From Fidelibacterota bacterium (GTDB lineage: Bacteria > Fidelibacterota > UBA8477): a stretch of 20,779 nucleotides of DNA. The position numbers and the translations under genes were made by a program. Position 1 is the first letter of the stretch; every line of letters starts with the position of its first letter. Below are positions 6,480 through 15,679 of the stretch, one piece after another. The stretch is taken from assembly GCA_021734045.1 (NCBI GenBank), contig JAIPJR010000053.1, positions 1 through 20,779 of the forward strand, written 5' to 3'. The notes below the pieces were generated by a model. The model was not told the DNA's origin, searched no databases, and saw only the letters and a list, made by a program, of their open reading frames with translations.

Positions 6480-8218
6480 GCACCCTGCATCGCCTGCTGG
6501 GTTTTGCGCTGCCGCTATGGAAATGGATCGGGCTGGCGTTGGTACTGGGGTTCGCGACGGTGAGTAGCGGCGTGGGGCTCATGATGACATCGGCATTTCT
6601 CATCGCCAAAGCGGCATTGCAGCCCTCCATCGCCGTTTTGCAGGTAGCCATCGTGGGCGTGCGCTTTTTCGGATTGTCCCGGGGGATTTTTCGCTATTGG
6701 GAGCGGCTGGTTTCCCACCGCGTGACCTTCCAGCTTCTGACCCGCCTGCGGGTATGGTTTTATTCAAACCTGGAACCCTTGGCGCCGGCGGGCTTGGAGC
6801 ATGAGCGGAGTGGCGATTTACTAAGCCGGGCAGTGGCGGATATTGAAACACTGGAAAATTTTTACGGCCGGGTAATGGCACCACCGCTGGTGGCGCTCCT
6901 CACGGCAGGTCTGATGATACTGCTTCTGGGACCCTTGAGCTGGCCGGCTGTGATTGTTTTTTTGATTTGGTTAACAGTGGCTGGCGTATTTTTGCCGTTG
7001 ATAGTTGTTCGTATCAATCGGAGATACAATCGCCAGCTGGCACGCGTGCGTTCTGAGTTACAAGTATATCAAGTCGATTTGATACAGGGGCTGAGTGATC
7101 TGCTCATTTATGGCGGTGCCCGGGACATTCAGCTTAACATTCAACAGCTTCAAGACCAGTACCATGACTTACAATCCAAGCAAGCCAATATCCAGGGCTG
7201 GCAGGAGGGACTCACGGGATTTTGTCAGTATGCCGCCGTGGTTTCTGCGCTTTGGCTGGCGATTCCGTCGGTGAATGTGGGGGTGCTGGACGGTGTGTAT
7301 CTCACGGTAATTGCATTTGGCATTCTGGCAGCATTCGAAATCATTCCACCGCTGGAACAGGCTGCCCTGCATTTGGAAAGCAGCCGGGCTGCCGGGGAAC
7401 GATTGTTTGAAATGGTGGATCGACCGGCTCCCATCACGATTCCGTCCTCACCAAATCCGATTCCAGTTGACCCTGTATTAACTTTCCGGCGTGTTAGCTT
7501 CACCTATCCGGGCAATCGTGAGCCGGCTGTACAGAACATTTCATTTCACTTCCCACCGGGGAAAAAATTGGCGCTTGTGGGTGCCAGTGGTTCAGGAAAA
7601 TCTACGCTGATTCAACTCCTCCTGAGATTTCGGGATTGGGATAGTGGTGATATTTTGTTGAATGACACATCCTACCGGCAATTTCACCCGGAAGCGGTTC
7701 GCAGTACCCTGGCTGTACTGTCGCAAAATACTTATCTCTTCAATGGCACGCTGCGGGAAAATTTGTTGCTGGCTAATCCGGCGGCCACTGATGCCGCATT
7801 GAAAAAAGCTTTGGAGGATAGTCAGCTTTGGGAATTCGCAGCCCGGCAGCCGGATAACTTGAATCTGGTTGTGGGTGAACAGGGACTTAGGCTAAGTGGC
7901 GGTGAGCGTCAACGTCTGGCCTTGACACGGTGCTTACTGCAAAATCGCCCGATTATGGTTTTGGATGAGCCTACAAACGGACTGGACAGCATCACGGAAG
8001 CCGCGTTTTGGGAGACACTGTTTGAAGTCACGCGGGACAGGCGCTTGTTACTCATCACCCATCGCTTAAAAGGGCTGGCCTGCTTCGATGAAATTCTGGT
8101 TCTCTCCGGGGGTAAAATTGTGGAGCGTGGCAGTGAAGCTGAATTACTACGGCACCAGGGAGAATATGCAAAACTCACTTTGGCGCAGCAAAACCGCCTG
8201 ACTGCGCGCGTGAAGTAA
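6476..8218 (+). CDS. cydC: CydC subunit of the CydDC ABC transporter
   Basis: CydC pairs with CydD to form the exporter required for cytochrome bd maturation. The 580-residue protein has a transmembrane domain (about 10-320) that includes a family-like GVRFFGLSRGIFRYWERLV segment (61-79). Its ATPase domain has Walker A GASGSGKST (369-377), signature LSGGE (473-477), Walker B IMVLDE (493-498) and His529, all intact. The start is a GTG (6476) whose last two bases form part of the cydD stop (GTGA). A GGGAGG 8 bp upstream inside cydD supports it. The cluster order A-B-D-C places the assembly factor with its client in one transcription unit, with no other gene inserted. Confidence 0.95.
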   Translation: MSTLHRLLGFALPLWKWIGLALVLGFATVSSGVGLMMTSAFLIAKAALQPSIAVLQVAIVGVRFFGLSRGIFRYWERLVSHRVTFQLLTRLRVWFYSNLEPLAPAGLEHERSGDLLSRAVADIETLENFYGRVMAPPLVALLTAGLMILLLGPLSWPAVIVFLIWLTVAGVFLPLIVVRINRRYNRQLARVRSELQVYQVDLIQGLSDLLIYGGARDIQLNIQQLQDQYHDLQSKQANIQGWQEGLTGFCQYAAVVSALWLAIPSVNVGVLDGVYLTVIAFGILAAFEIIPPLEQAALHLESSRAAGERLFEMVDRPAPITIPSSPNPIPVDPVLTFRRVSFTYPGNREPAVQNISFHFPPGKKLALVGASGSGKSTLIQLLLRFRDWDSGDILLNDTSYRQFHPEAVRSTLAVLSQNTYLFNGTLRENLLLANPAATDAALKKALEDSQLWEFAARQPDNLNLVVGEQGLRLSGGERQRLALTRCLLQNRPIMVLDEPTNGLDSITEAAFWETLFEVTRDRRLLLITHRLKGLACFDEILVLSGGKIVERGSEAELLRHQGEYAKLTLAQQNRLTARVK

Positions 8219-8288
8219 GGGCGGGAAATACCGTGTCTGTAACAAAAATTGTCCTTTTAACCCGCATGCGGGGGGAATATTTTAAAGA

Positions 8289-8318
8289 TTGCATGAACGC
8301 TTTTTTTTACACTATCAC
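8289..8318 (+). promoter_or_regulatory. Candidate promoter of the DAHP synthase gene
   Basis: TTGCAT (8289-8294), an 18-bp spacer containing a run of eight T, and TATCAC (8313-8318) lie 48 bp before the start codon. The -10 hexamer and spacing are the same as in the cydA candidate promoter, but both are weak matches to consensus. A perfect GC palindrome CCCGCATGCGGG (8261-8272) lies just upstream. It is too compact for a terminator and could be an operator. Confidence 0.25.
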
Positions 8319-8366
8319 ATTCCCGTCCAACCCTGATTCCAATCGTCTGTCCATGGTGGTTTTTTC

Positions 8367-9380
8367 ATGATTATTGTCATGAATCCCGAGTCTTCAGTGG
8401 AGCAGATTGAAGACGTCAAATCTGCGGTACTCGCGCAGGGTTACACACCCCGTTCGGTTCCGGGTACCCAGGGGCAGTGGATTGGTATTATCGGTGAGAA
8501 GCCCATTCGCGGACGACGTCATTTTGAAAGTCTGCCCGGTGTGAGACAGGTTGTGGAAATCAGCTCGCCGTTTAAGCTGGCTTCCCGGGAATGGCGTCAG
8601 CAGGATACCATTGTTGAAGTTGGTGATGCCAGGATCGGCGGCGACAGGGTGGTTTTCATCGCCGGCCCCTGTTCGGTGGAATCGCTGGAGCAGACGCTTT
8701 CCGTGGCGAAAATTGTAAAAACTGCGGGCGCTACACTGCTTCGCGGTGGCGCGTACAAACCACGCACATCGCCCTATTCATTTCAGGGACTTGGTGAAGC
8801 GGGATTAAAAATTCTTCGTGAGGCAGGCGATGTGGTGGGATTACCGATTGTCACCGAGGTTATGGACACAGAAACGGTCGGTTTAGTGGAAACGTACGCT
8901 GATATGCTCCAGGTGGGCAGCCGCAATATGCAAAATTTTTCGCTATTGAAAAAAGTGGGTAAAAGTAAAAAACCGGTACTCCTGAAAAGGGGGCTGGCTG
9001 CCACGGTCCAGGAGACCCTCTTGGCGGCAGAGTATATTTTGAATGCGGGCAATGAAAATGTGGTGCTGTGCGAGCGCGGCGTGCGTACGGTTTCTGATCA
9101 CACGCGATTCACGCTGGATGTGAGTGCCATTCCTGCTATACAGCGTCTGTCCCATCTGCCGGTCATCGTGGATCCCAGTCATGCGGCAGGAAAGCGTCAG
9201 AGCGTGTTACCGCTGGCATTAGCCGGTGTGGCGGCCGGCGCTCAGGGTGTCATTGTAGAGGTTCATCCCGATCCGTCCAAAGCACTGAGTGATGGTCCCC
9301 AGCAATTATTGCCCGCAGGCTTTGAAGAGCTGGTTGAGCAGGTCCGCAACGTGGCCCGGGCAATCGGCCGCCAGGTCTGA
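8367..9380 (+). CDS. aroF: 3-deoxy-7-phosphoheptulonate synthase (DAHP synthase, type I-beta)
   Basis: The enzyme condenses phosphoenolpyruvate and erythrose 4-phosphate to DAHP, the first step of the shikimate pathway, in the cytoplasm. The 337-residue protein matches the Thermotoga maritima type. It has an N-terminal ferredoxin-like regulatory domain (about 1-70, starting MIIVMNPESS) and a TIM barrel. Visible motifs are IAGPCSVES (98-106), LRGGAYKPRTSPYSFQGLG (125-143), KPVLLKRG (202-209) and DPSHAAGKR (269-277). The metal ligands fall at Cys102, His272, Glu298 and Asp309, the same numbering as I recall for the Thermotoga enzyme. The regulatory domain suggests feedback inhibition by an aromatic amino acid. 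Symbol choice among aroF/aroG is conventional. It lies 148 bp after cydC, likely as a separate unit. Confidence 0.95.
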   Translation: MIIVMNPESSVEQIEDVKSAVLAQGYTPRSVPGTQGQWIGIIGEKPIRGRRHFESLPGVRQVVEISSPFKLASREWRQQDTIVEVGDARIGGDRVVFIAGPCSVESLEQTLSVAKIVKTAGATLLRGGAYKPRTSPYSFQGLGEAGLKILREAGDVVGLPIVTEVMDTETVGLVETYADMLQVGSRNMQNFSLLKKVGKSKKPVLLKRGLAATVQETLLAAEYILNAGNENVVLCERGVRTVSDHTRFTLDVSAIPAIQRLSHLPVIVDPSHAAGKRQSVLPLALAGVAAGAQGVIVEVHPDPSKALSDGPQQLLPAGFEELVEQVRNVARAIGRQV

Positions 9381-9487
9381 TTCTTAAAAAAATTCATCTC
9401 GTTAAATAACATTCTCGCCGAAAAAAACTGAACCGGAGGGCATGGCTGTTGCCTTGGGGAAGTCACGTTTTTGAATTACGTCATGTT

Positions 9488-9513
9488 GTGAGCCGGAAAG
9501 AATAACCGGTCAC
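9488..9513. other. Hairpin between convergent genes
   Basis: GTGAGCCGG (9488-9496) pairs with CCGGTCAC (9506-9513) as an 8-bp stem with one bulged G and a 9-nt loop, in the gap between the convergent DAHP synthase gene and the 1109-residue protein gene. Neither side has a convincing T-run. It may mark a weak bidirectional transcription end but cannot be called a terminator from sequence alone. Confidence 0.25.
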
Positions 9514-9527
9514 GAAATGACAGCAGA

Positions 9528-12500
9528 TCAGAGCAGCAAGGTCAGGGCGAATACCAAACCGATGCCGGTAAGCGTAATGAGAAAGGCTGTAATTTGGGAA
9601 GCCGGTGTTTTGGGGTCCACGAATACATGCACCTGAAAGGGGTGCTGGGTCACGCCACCATGGGTATCCACCGCTTCGATAATGAAATCATTCACACCAT
9701 CCTGTTCCCGGGCGGGTACCCAACGGATCAGGCCGGTTGTTGCCTCCAGCTTTGCGTCTGCCGGTAATTGAATGGCGTGGTAAGTGACCGAATCACCATT
9801 GGCGTCCAGGGCTTCCACCTGATAACGGTATTCAAAATTGGTGAGCGCTACCAACTTTGGTTTGGATAAAATCTGGGGCGGTGCGTTCACAAACAGGTCA
9901 ATGGTCTGACTCACCACCGATACACCATCGGTCACACTAACCTTAATGGTCTGTTTGTTCACCTGATCATTGGTGGGCGTCCACTCCAACACGCCATTTT
10001 GTGTGACTGCCACACCAGGCGGGCCCACATCAATTTTATACCCCAGGATTTGGGTTTTATTGCCATCCGACACGATGAGCCGGTATTGATAGAGCTCGTT
10101 AGTAGCAGCCCGGGTGGTTGGTGTGGATACTATTTTCGGTGGGTCATTTACAAAAATTCGGTACGAACGCTCACTTGTGGTCATACCATCAGATACACTC
10201 ACCATCACCTCGTGCCAGTCAACCTGTTCCAGTATTGGTGTCCAGGTAATCTGACCCTCCGGCGTGATTGACATGCCTGCCGGTGCCTGCTTTAATTCGA
10301 ATGTGAGTGCCTGGGACTTATTAATGTCAATAACATTGACCGAGCCGGCGTATGGCTTACCTACAACTGCCAGGGAATCGGGCATTCCCTCAAAGCGCGG
10401 TACATCATTGACAAAAACCTTCACCGTCTGCAGGTCATCCCGCATCCCATCGCTCACAGAAATCTGAAATTGCTGCAAATCCACATCATCTGAACCCGGT
10501 GTCCAGGTCACCAACCCCCGGCGACTGATATTCACGCCGGGACTGGTGGATTGGGGAATGAGGTAAGTGATGGTTTGATCCTGGTTGGGGTCCTGAACCT
10601 GTACCCTGTAATTCCAGGTTTTCCCAACTTCCGCCTGGGTCGTGTAATCGGATACAATTCGGGGTGGTGCGTTCACAAAAATGGCAAAGGAATCGGTCAG
10701 TGAGACATAATCGTCCGTAACTTGGTAGATAATTTCATAAATCCCGTAATCACGCTTCCCGGGCGTCCAGGACAGATCTCCCTGCGGTGTAATGACCAGA
10801 CTATCTGGCTGATTTAACACCGTAACCCGGGCGTTATTAGGCTGGTTGTCATCGCGGAATACGATGCGCGATTTATAGGGTTCGTTCTGGTAGGCGATGG
10901 GATGTGGTTCTTTCAGAATAACCGGCGGACTATTCACATAGACCGGAAATCGTTGGTGGCTGACGGCGTAACCATCGCTCACTTTCACATCGATCCACTG
11001 GGTATCCAGTTGGGCGATGGTGGGTTGCCATTGAATCAATCCCGTGGAGTCTATTGTCATTCCACCGGGTGCCAGATCCAGCGAATATTTCAGGACGGCG
11101 TCCGAATTTTTATCCTCAGTCCCCACGCGATAAAGGAATTGATGCCCGACTTCCACATATTCCGGCGCCAGAGAAGTGATAACCGGGGGTGCGTTCACAT
11201 ATACCCAGAGCGTGGTGTCGATTTTATCGGTAAAAACATACTGGATTTTATGAAACCCCAGTGTTTCCATACTGGTGTTCCAGTGCAGCGTAAAATCACG
11301 TCCTACCTTCATTCCCTGAGGATATTCCACAAACCGGAGCTGTAAATTTGCTGGATCAATATCCTCGCCCATGGGAATCAGGTATTCCAGTTGCTCACCA
11401 GCAGTTACCACCAAATCTGGCACCAACGGAACGATTCGCGGAGGTTTGACCGGAGGTAATTTGCCGGGCTGCACCGGGACCTCGGCAGATAAGGAATCGC
11501 GCGTGATTGGCTTGGGTTGAATAACCTCAGGAAGCACGGTTTCCGCGGATTCCGATTCCCCTTCCTGTTCCACCATACTGAAGCCGGGTTTTTGAAAATC
11601 TTTGGGAATGAATTGGGTGACAATTCGAACCCCTTCTTCGTCATTGGTGTAAAGTACGCCACCTAAAAAGGGGAGTGCGGAGGTGACCTGACCAACCGGC
11701 TCGCTGAGCAAAGAGACGAAGTTGGCAAAATGCTCATCACCTGATCGTATCTGTTCCAAGAGGTACAAACTGGTTTTGGTGTGGGTGACGATTTCATGGC
11801 GCTGGTCCCCGTTATAATCCAGGATGTGAATGGCATTCACCGCGGAATCAAACTGGTGCCAGATCGCCAATCGGGGGTGGGGTAAATTTTTCTCCGTAAG
11901 ATCGGCAAAGCGTAGCAGGTAGGTTTTACCGGAATTGGTCCCCAGCAGCGCTTCATCTCGGTTATTGCCGGTCAAATCCGCAAAAGCCAGCGCTCGGGAT
12001 TGGATAATCTCTCGTGAAAAATCCAGAGGAATGGTGGTGATATTGCCCGTTTCATATTGATCAGCAGTTGAGGCTGAAATTCGGATAACCAGCAGGTCGG
12101 TGTCCCGGCGCTGAAAAATCACCACATCATCCTGCTGGTCGCCGGTAATGTCAGCCACCCCCAGGGCAAAGGGTTTTAAACCGGAGGCCAGGATTTCAGG
12201 CAGGCTGTAGTATTCAATATTCCATCCCGGTGTGGAGTAATCACCGGAAAATTCCAAAATCATAATGCGCGGGACCGGCGAGGTGAAACTGATGATAAAT
12301 TCGGTCAGACCATCACCATCGGGGTCGCCTGGAATTATTTGGTTGGGACGTGGAAAAATGCCCTCGGTATCCTGATAACCCCAGGAAGCGGTCGGCTGGT
12401 CCGGAAAATTGATGCCATTCCACTCGAATACAAATAACCAGTCCACCGGATTATTCCGTCTGCCACTGGAGCTTACAATATTGCTGATAGCTACGATTTC

Positions 12501-12857
12501 AGGATTGCCGTTTTGGTCTAAATCGCTAATGGTAAAATCGACCCACTCCCCCAGGTAATTTTTAGGCAGTGGATAGACCCACAATATTTCAACCCGGCCA
12601 TCTTCTCCGATCTCCAGAAATACCAGTTCTGAGTTGAACCCGTCCGGAGCACGCACACCCACTAAATTTTCCCGCGCATTCCCGGTTAGGTCGCCCACGC
12701 TTTCCAGTTTACCCAGGGTGCCTTCCGCCGGCTGATTGTATTGAATGAGCTCATACTCCGCCGCCGATGTGGATCGCGGGAGAAACAGCAACAGTGCAAA
12801 GACAGACAATACCAGACCAAGACCCCCGGCCCTTGATTTCTGTTGCAAAATATTCAT
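9528..12857 (-). CDS. Large secreted protein: FG-GAP-like propeller plus seven cadherin-like/Ig repeats
   Basis: The 1109-residue protein begins with a signal peptide (hydrophobic core about 13-28, likely cleavage after STSA-A). Residues about 45-415 hold six Asp-rich FG-GAP/VCBS-like motifs, for example SDLDQNGNPEIVAI (111-124), GDPDGDGLTEFII (177-189) and LDYNGDQRHEIV (346-357), consistent with a calcium-binding beta-propeller. An acidic then proline-rich linker (about 425-475) follows. Seven repeats of about 87 residues then start near 473, 557, 643, 730, 818, 905 and 992, most opening with VNAPPxI and containing a TWTP-type strand and a VSDG loop. They resemble cadherin-like dystroglycan/He_PIG domains. 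A hydrophobic segment (about 1089-1109) forms the extreme C-terminus, perhaps an anchor. A surface adhesion or matrix role is plausible; the function is unproven. Confidence 0.85.
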   Translation of the reverse strand: MNILQQKSRAGGLGLVLSVFALLLFLPRSTSAAEYELIQYNQPAEGTLGKLESVGDLTGNARENLVGVRAPDGFNSELVFLEIGEDGRVEILWVYPLPKNYLGEWVDFTISDLDQNGNPEIVAISNIVSSSGRRNNPVDWLFVFEWNGINFPDQPTASWGYQDTEGIFPRPNQIIPGDPDGDGLTEFIISFTSPVPRIMILEFSGDYSTPGWNIEYYSLPEILASGLKPFALGVADITGDQQDDVVIFQRRDTDLLVIRISASTADQYETGNITTIPLDFSREIIQSRALAFADLTGNNRDEALLGTNSGKTYLLRFADLTEKNLPHPRLAIWHQFDSAVNAIHILDYNGDQRHEIVTHTKTSLYLLEQIRSGDEHFANFVSLLSEPVGQVTSALPFLGGVLYTNDEEGVRIVTQFIPKDFQKPGFSMVEQEGESESAETVLPEVIQPKPITRDSLSAEVPVQPGKLPPVKPPRIVPLVPDLVVTAGEQLEYLIPMGEDIDPANLQLRFVEYPQGMKVGRDFTLHWNTSMETLGFHKIQYVFTDKIDTTLWVYVNAPPVITSLAPEYVEVGHQFLYRVGTEDKNSDAVLKYSLDLAPGGMTIDSTGLIQWQPTIAQLDTQWIDVKVSDGYAVSHQRFPVYVNSPPVILKEPHPIAYQNEPYKSRIVFRDDNQPNNARVTVLNQPDSLVITPQGDLSWTPGKRDYGIYEIIYQVTDDYVSLTDSFAIFVNAPPRIVSDYTTQAEVGKTWNYRVQVQDPNQDQTITYLIPQSTSPGVNISRRGLVTWTPGSDDVDLQQFQISVSDGMRDDLQTVKVFVNDVPRFEGMPDSLAVVGKPYAGSVNVIDINKSQALTFELKQAPAGMSITPEGQITWTPILEQVDWHEVMVSVSDGMTTSERSYRIFVNDPPKIVSTPTTRAATNELYQYRLIVSDGNKTQILGYKIDVGPPGVAVTQNGVLEWTPTNDQVNKQTIKVSVTDGVSVVSQTIDLFVNAPPQILSKPKLVALTNFEYRYQVEALDANGDSVTYHAIQLPADAKLEATTGLIRWVPAREQDGVNDFIIEAVDTHGGVTQHPFQVHVFVDPKTPASQITAFLITLTGIGLVFALTLLL

Positions 12858-12905
12858 GCTGAATGACTTATCCTGAATTTAACCAACCCCTCCAAAGCTT
12901 CGAAG

Positions 12906-12934
12906 AATTTATTGGGCTAAATTATTGTATGCAA
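12906..12934 (-). promoter_or_regulatory. Promoter of the large secreted protein gene
   Basis: On the minus strand TTGCAT (complement of 12929-12934), a 17-bp spacer and TAAATT (complement of 12906-12911) form a good sigma-70-like promoter. Transcription would start near 12899, giving a leader of about 42 nt before the ATG at 12857. It lies back-to-back with the promoter of the beta-barrel gene. Confidence 0.55.
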
Positions 12935-12975
12935 GAGAAAACTAACCATCGACTTAAAGTAACTTCTTAAAGAAC

Positions 12976-13004
12976 TTGTGTACCGTTTTAAGCCAAAGTA
13001 TATT
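12976..13004 (+). promoter_or_regulatory. Promoter of the beta-barrel protein gene
   Basis: TTGTGT (12976-12981), a 17-bp spacer and TATATT (12999-13004) make a good sigma-70-like promoter 45 bp before the ATG. The two -35 elements of the divergent pair are about 40 bp apart, so one regulator could affect both genes. Confidence 0.55.
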
Positions 13005-13048
13005 CAATTCAAGAAAATTATAAAACACGGGAAAACGACGATTAGCCC

Positions 13049-13831
13049 ATGAAAACTTCCCATCAGCCCCGTAATTTAGCTCTAAAAGTACCATTTTTGT
13101 GGATTCACAGGGCGTTTTGGGCGTTTTTACTGATTTTGGGCTTGTATCCTTCAACAATTCAGAGTCAGGAGGCTTTTCAAATCACCGGTGGATTTGGTCC
13201 GGCCCTTTCCGTGCACGCTATTACCTTGGACAAAACCGCCTTCTCCGGGTTAACCGGTTTGCATCCCGATTTTAGTTTGAGTAACAACAACCCGGCACTG
13301 GAAATTAAGGGAGATCTTCTTATTACTGCCGGTATTGAAGGCTTCACCCGTCTCTCTCCCCGCTGGGGTGTAGGCACAAGCATGGGCTTCGGAAAATATC
13401 AGTCCAGTGTTGACACCGATTCTTCCCGGATCACGGTGCTTTTCACCTTGTCGCAATTTGGTCTGATGCCGGAATTTACGCTCAATCCCGGGCATCGGCT
13501 TGAGACCGTCCTGGGCGTTGTCCTCGGTATTACGCCGGTTACGCTGTCAGGGAGCACAATTAATCCTAATGAACAATGGCAGGACATTATCAGCGGTAGC
13601 GTGGCACGTGCCGGTTTTAAAGTGAGCGCCATGGCATCCTTGGTCCAGCCCTATTGGGGGTTGAATCTGAAAATTACGGAATTCCTGGGCATGCGACTCC
13701 TGGGTGGATATGAACTGCAGAAAATTTCTCAGGGCAGTTGGCGACTGGAGGGCGATCAAGCCATCAATGATTCGCCGGCGGTGGATTTCAGTGCCCTTTA
13801 TGCTCGATTCATCATCTACACTTCTTTCTGA
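13049..13831 (+). CDS. Outer-membrane beta-barrel-like protein, function unknown
   Basis: This 260-residue protein has a long basic N-terminus, a hydrophobic signal core (about 17-36) and a likely cleavage site near IQSQ-EAF. The rest alternates polar and hydrophobic residues with many Gly and aromatic positions, for example ITGGFGPALSVHAI, WGVGTSMGFGKYQS and MRLLGGYELQKISQG. It ends in YARFIIYTSF with a terminal Phe, as in beta-barrel outer-membrane proteins recognised by the BAM machinery. I estimate a small barrel of about eight to ten strands but do not recognise a specific family. No clear ribosome binding site precedes ATG 13049. It is divergent from the large repeat protein, so the two may be expressed together. 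A porin or structural role is possible. Confidence 0.7.
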   Translation: MKTSHQPRNLALKVPFLWIHRAFWAFLLILGLYPSTIQSQEAFQITGGFGPALSVHAITLDKTAFSGLTGLHPDFSLSNNNPALEIKGDLLITAGIEGFTRLSPRWGVGTSMGFGKYQSSVDTDSSRITVLFTLSQFGLMPEFTLNPGHRLETVLGVVLGITPVTLSGSTINPNEQWQDIISGSVARAGFKVSAMASLVQPYWGLNLKITEFLGMRLLGGYELQKISQGSWRLEGDQAINDSPAVDFSALYARFIIYTSF

Positions 13832-13984
13832 TTACATGACCGTTTAGAACCAATGACCGTCATGGACAGGACAGGCATTTGGTAACACTCACACTTTTAT
13901 TGCGTCAAACAATAGGCTATTTTACGTAGCTAATGCCGTGGGGAAGCAGAAAAGAAACAGGCACCATGCGTACAATGAGGTAAT

Positions 13985-15583
13985 ATGAGATTTTTTACAA
14001 AAGCTGGTATCGTCGCTCTGGCCCTGGTGGGGTTATTCGCGATCACACCGCAAGGTCAATATATCTTTGCAGCCGGAAATGATCTGTTCCGGAAGCTGAG
14101 CGTTTTTCAGGACATGATCCAGCTGATTAATACACAATATGTGGAACCCGTGGAATGGGATAAAACCATGGACGGTGCCTTTTCCGGTCTTTTAGACGCA
14201 CTGGATCCGCATTCCATTTACATCCCCAAAGACCGGGTGGAAAATATTAACGAAAGCTTCAAAGGGAATTTCGAGGGAATCGGCATCGAGTTCGACATTC
14301 TCAACAACTACATCACGGTCATTTCTCCCATCGTGGGCTCTCCCTCCGACGGACTGCTCCAGCCGGGAGATAAAATCATCAAGATTGACGGTGAATCGGC
14401 GTACAAAATCAGCCGGGAGGATGTGTTTAATAAGCTGCGGGGACCCAAGGGCAGCCGGGTGGTTCTTTCCGTGGCCCGGGCGGGTCTGGATGAGCCGCTG
14501 GAGGTGACTATTATCCGCGATAAAATTCCTATCTACTCAGTTTTAGCCAGTTTTCTCATGGAAGACGACTCAACAGGGTATGTCCTGATGAACCGGTTTT
14601 CAGCCACAACCTCGAATGAGTTTATCCGGGCAGTGGAGGATTTGAAACGCCAGGGGATGCAGCGTCTGTTGATCGACATCCGCTACAACAGTGGTGGTTA
14701 TCTGGATGAGGTGGTGAAGATTATTGACGGATTCCTGCCTGGTGGCGAAAAGATTGTTTACACGCGGGGACGGTTGAAAAACGCCAATGAGGATTATTAC
14801 TCTACCGGCAAGGCTGAATTTGAGAAAATTCCGGTAATGATTATGATTAACCGGGCATCTGCAAGTGCCAGCGAGATTCTCTCGGGATCACTCCAGGATT
14901 TGGACCGGGCGCTGATCGTGGGCGAAACCAGTTTCGGCAAAGGCCTCGTCCAGCGTCAATATCCCATGAAGGACGGCTCAGCCATCCGGGTCACAGTGGC
15001 CCGCTATTACACACCCAGCGGACGCCTGATCCAGCGCCCTTACACCAACGGTGATGCGTCTGCCTATTACGAAGAACTGTACGACCAGCACTATGGTGAA
15101 ATTGACAGCACAAAGCTGGCTGAACGACCGATTTACAAGACCAAAACGGGTCGCATTGTGTATGGGGGTGGCGGTATTACGCCCGATGTTCACCTGCCAC
15201 CGGCGGGGACGCTTTCCAAATCAACGGCCAGCATCCGACGGGACGCAAACCGGCCATTTTTCACCTATGCCAGTGAATATGCCACCACACACCCTGAGCT
15301 CAAGAATGACTGGGAAGATTTTTACGATAATTTCCATTTTGACGATGCCGATCTGGCCAGATTCTACGATATGGTGGATTCGCTTGGTATAGAAATTGAT
15401 AGAACCGAGTTGGCCGGGGATGAGCATATCATACAGAATTACTTGAAAAGTGAATTGGCGGCCCAGCTCTGGGGTCGGAACGAGCAGTACGAAATCCGCA
15501 CAGAGCTGGATAACCAGATTCAAGAGGCAGTACGACACTGGACAGAGGCCGCTGAAATCGGTCAGGCCGGCGGATATTTTTAA
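13985..15583 (+). CDS. ctpA: C-terminal processing peptidase, S41 family (CtpA-like)
   Basis: This is a periplasmic serine protease of the Ctp/Prc family, which trims protein C-termini. The 532-residue protein has an N-terminal signal or membrane segment (about 8-30), then a family N-terminal region with DALDPHSIYIPK (71-82). A PDZ domain (about 95-180) includes GIGIEFD and LQPGDKIIKIDG. The S41 catalytic domain (about 185-350) follows. By alignment with E. coli Prc (S430, D441, K455) the catalytic residues are Ser294 in ASASASE, Asp305 and Lys319 in GETSFGKG; all are present with the right spacing. The C-terminal 150 residues are family-variable. GAGG lies close before the ATG. It precedes the exbB operon by 144 bp, but a strong promoter in that gap suggests separate transcription. 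Confidence 0.93.
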   Translation: MRFFTKAGIVALALVGLFAITPQGQYIFAAGNDLFRKLSVFQDMIQLINTQYVEPVEWDKTMDGAFSGLLDALDPHSIYIPKDRVENINESFKGNFEGIGIEFDILNNYITVISPIVGSPSDGLLQPGDKIIKIDGESAYKISREDVFNKLRGPKGSRVVLSVARAGLDEPLEVTIIRDKIPIYSVLASFLMEDDSTGYVLMNRFSATTSNEFIRAVEDLKRQGMQRLLIDIRYNSGGYLDEVVKIIDGFLPGGEKIVYTRGRLKNANEDYYSTGKAEFEKIPVMIMINRASASASEILSGSLQDLDRALIVGETSFGKGLVQRQYPMKDGSAIRVTVARYYTPSGRLIQRPYTNGDASAYYEELYDQHYGEIDSTKLAERPIYKTKTGRIVYGGGGITPDVHLPPAGTLSKSTASIRRDANRPFFTYASEYATTHPELKNDWEDFYDNFHFDDADLARFYDMVDSLGIEIDRTELAGDEHIIQNYLKSELAAQLWGRNEQYEIRTELDNQIQEAVRHWTEAAEIGQAGGYF

Positions 15584-15650
15584 CCGCCTGAACCCATGTA
15601 GCGTAAGCCTTATCCGGGACAGGAAAGCGCTTCGGCAATGGTTTATTTCG

Positions 15651-15679
15651 TTGACTTTCGAGGCATCCTGTTCTACTAT
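15651..15679 (+). promoter_or_regulatory. Promoter of the exbB-exbD-exbD-tonB operon
   Basis: TTGACT (15651-15656), a 17-bp spacer and TACTAT (15674-15679) are close to sigma-70 consensus. Transcription would start near 15686, about 42 nt before the exbB ATG. The leader contains a nine-codon open frame including its stop (15689-15715) that overlaps the exbB ribosome binding site. Confidence 0.65.

Noticed and set aside
8261-8272. Perfect GC palindrome CCCGCATGCGGG as a cydC terminator
   Set aside because: The RNA stem would have only about four pairs and no T-run follows directly. It may be an operator but not a convincing terminator.
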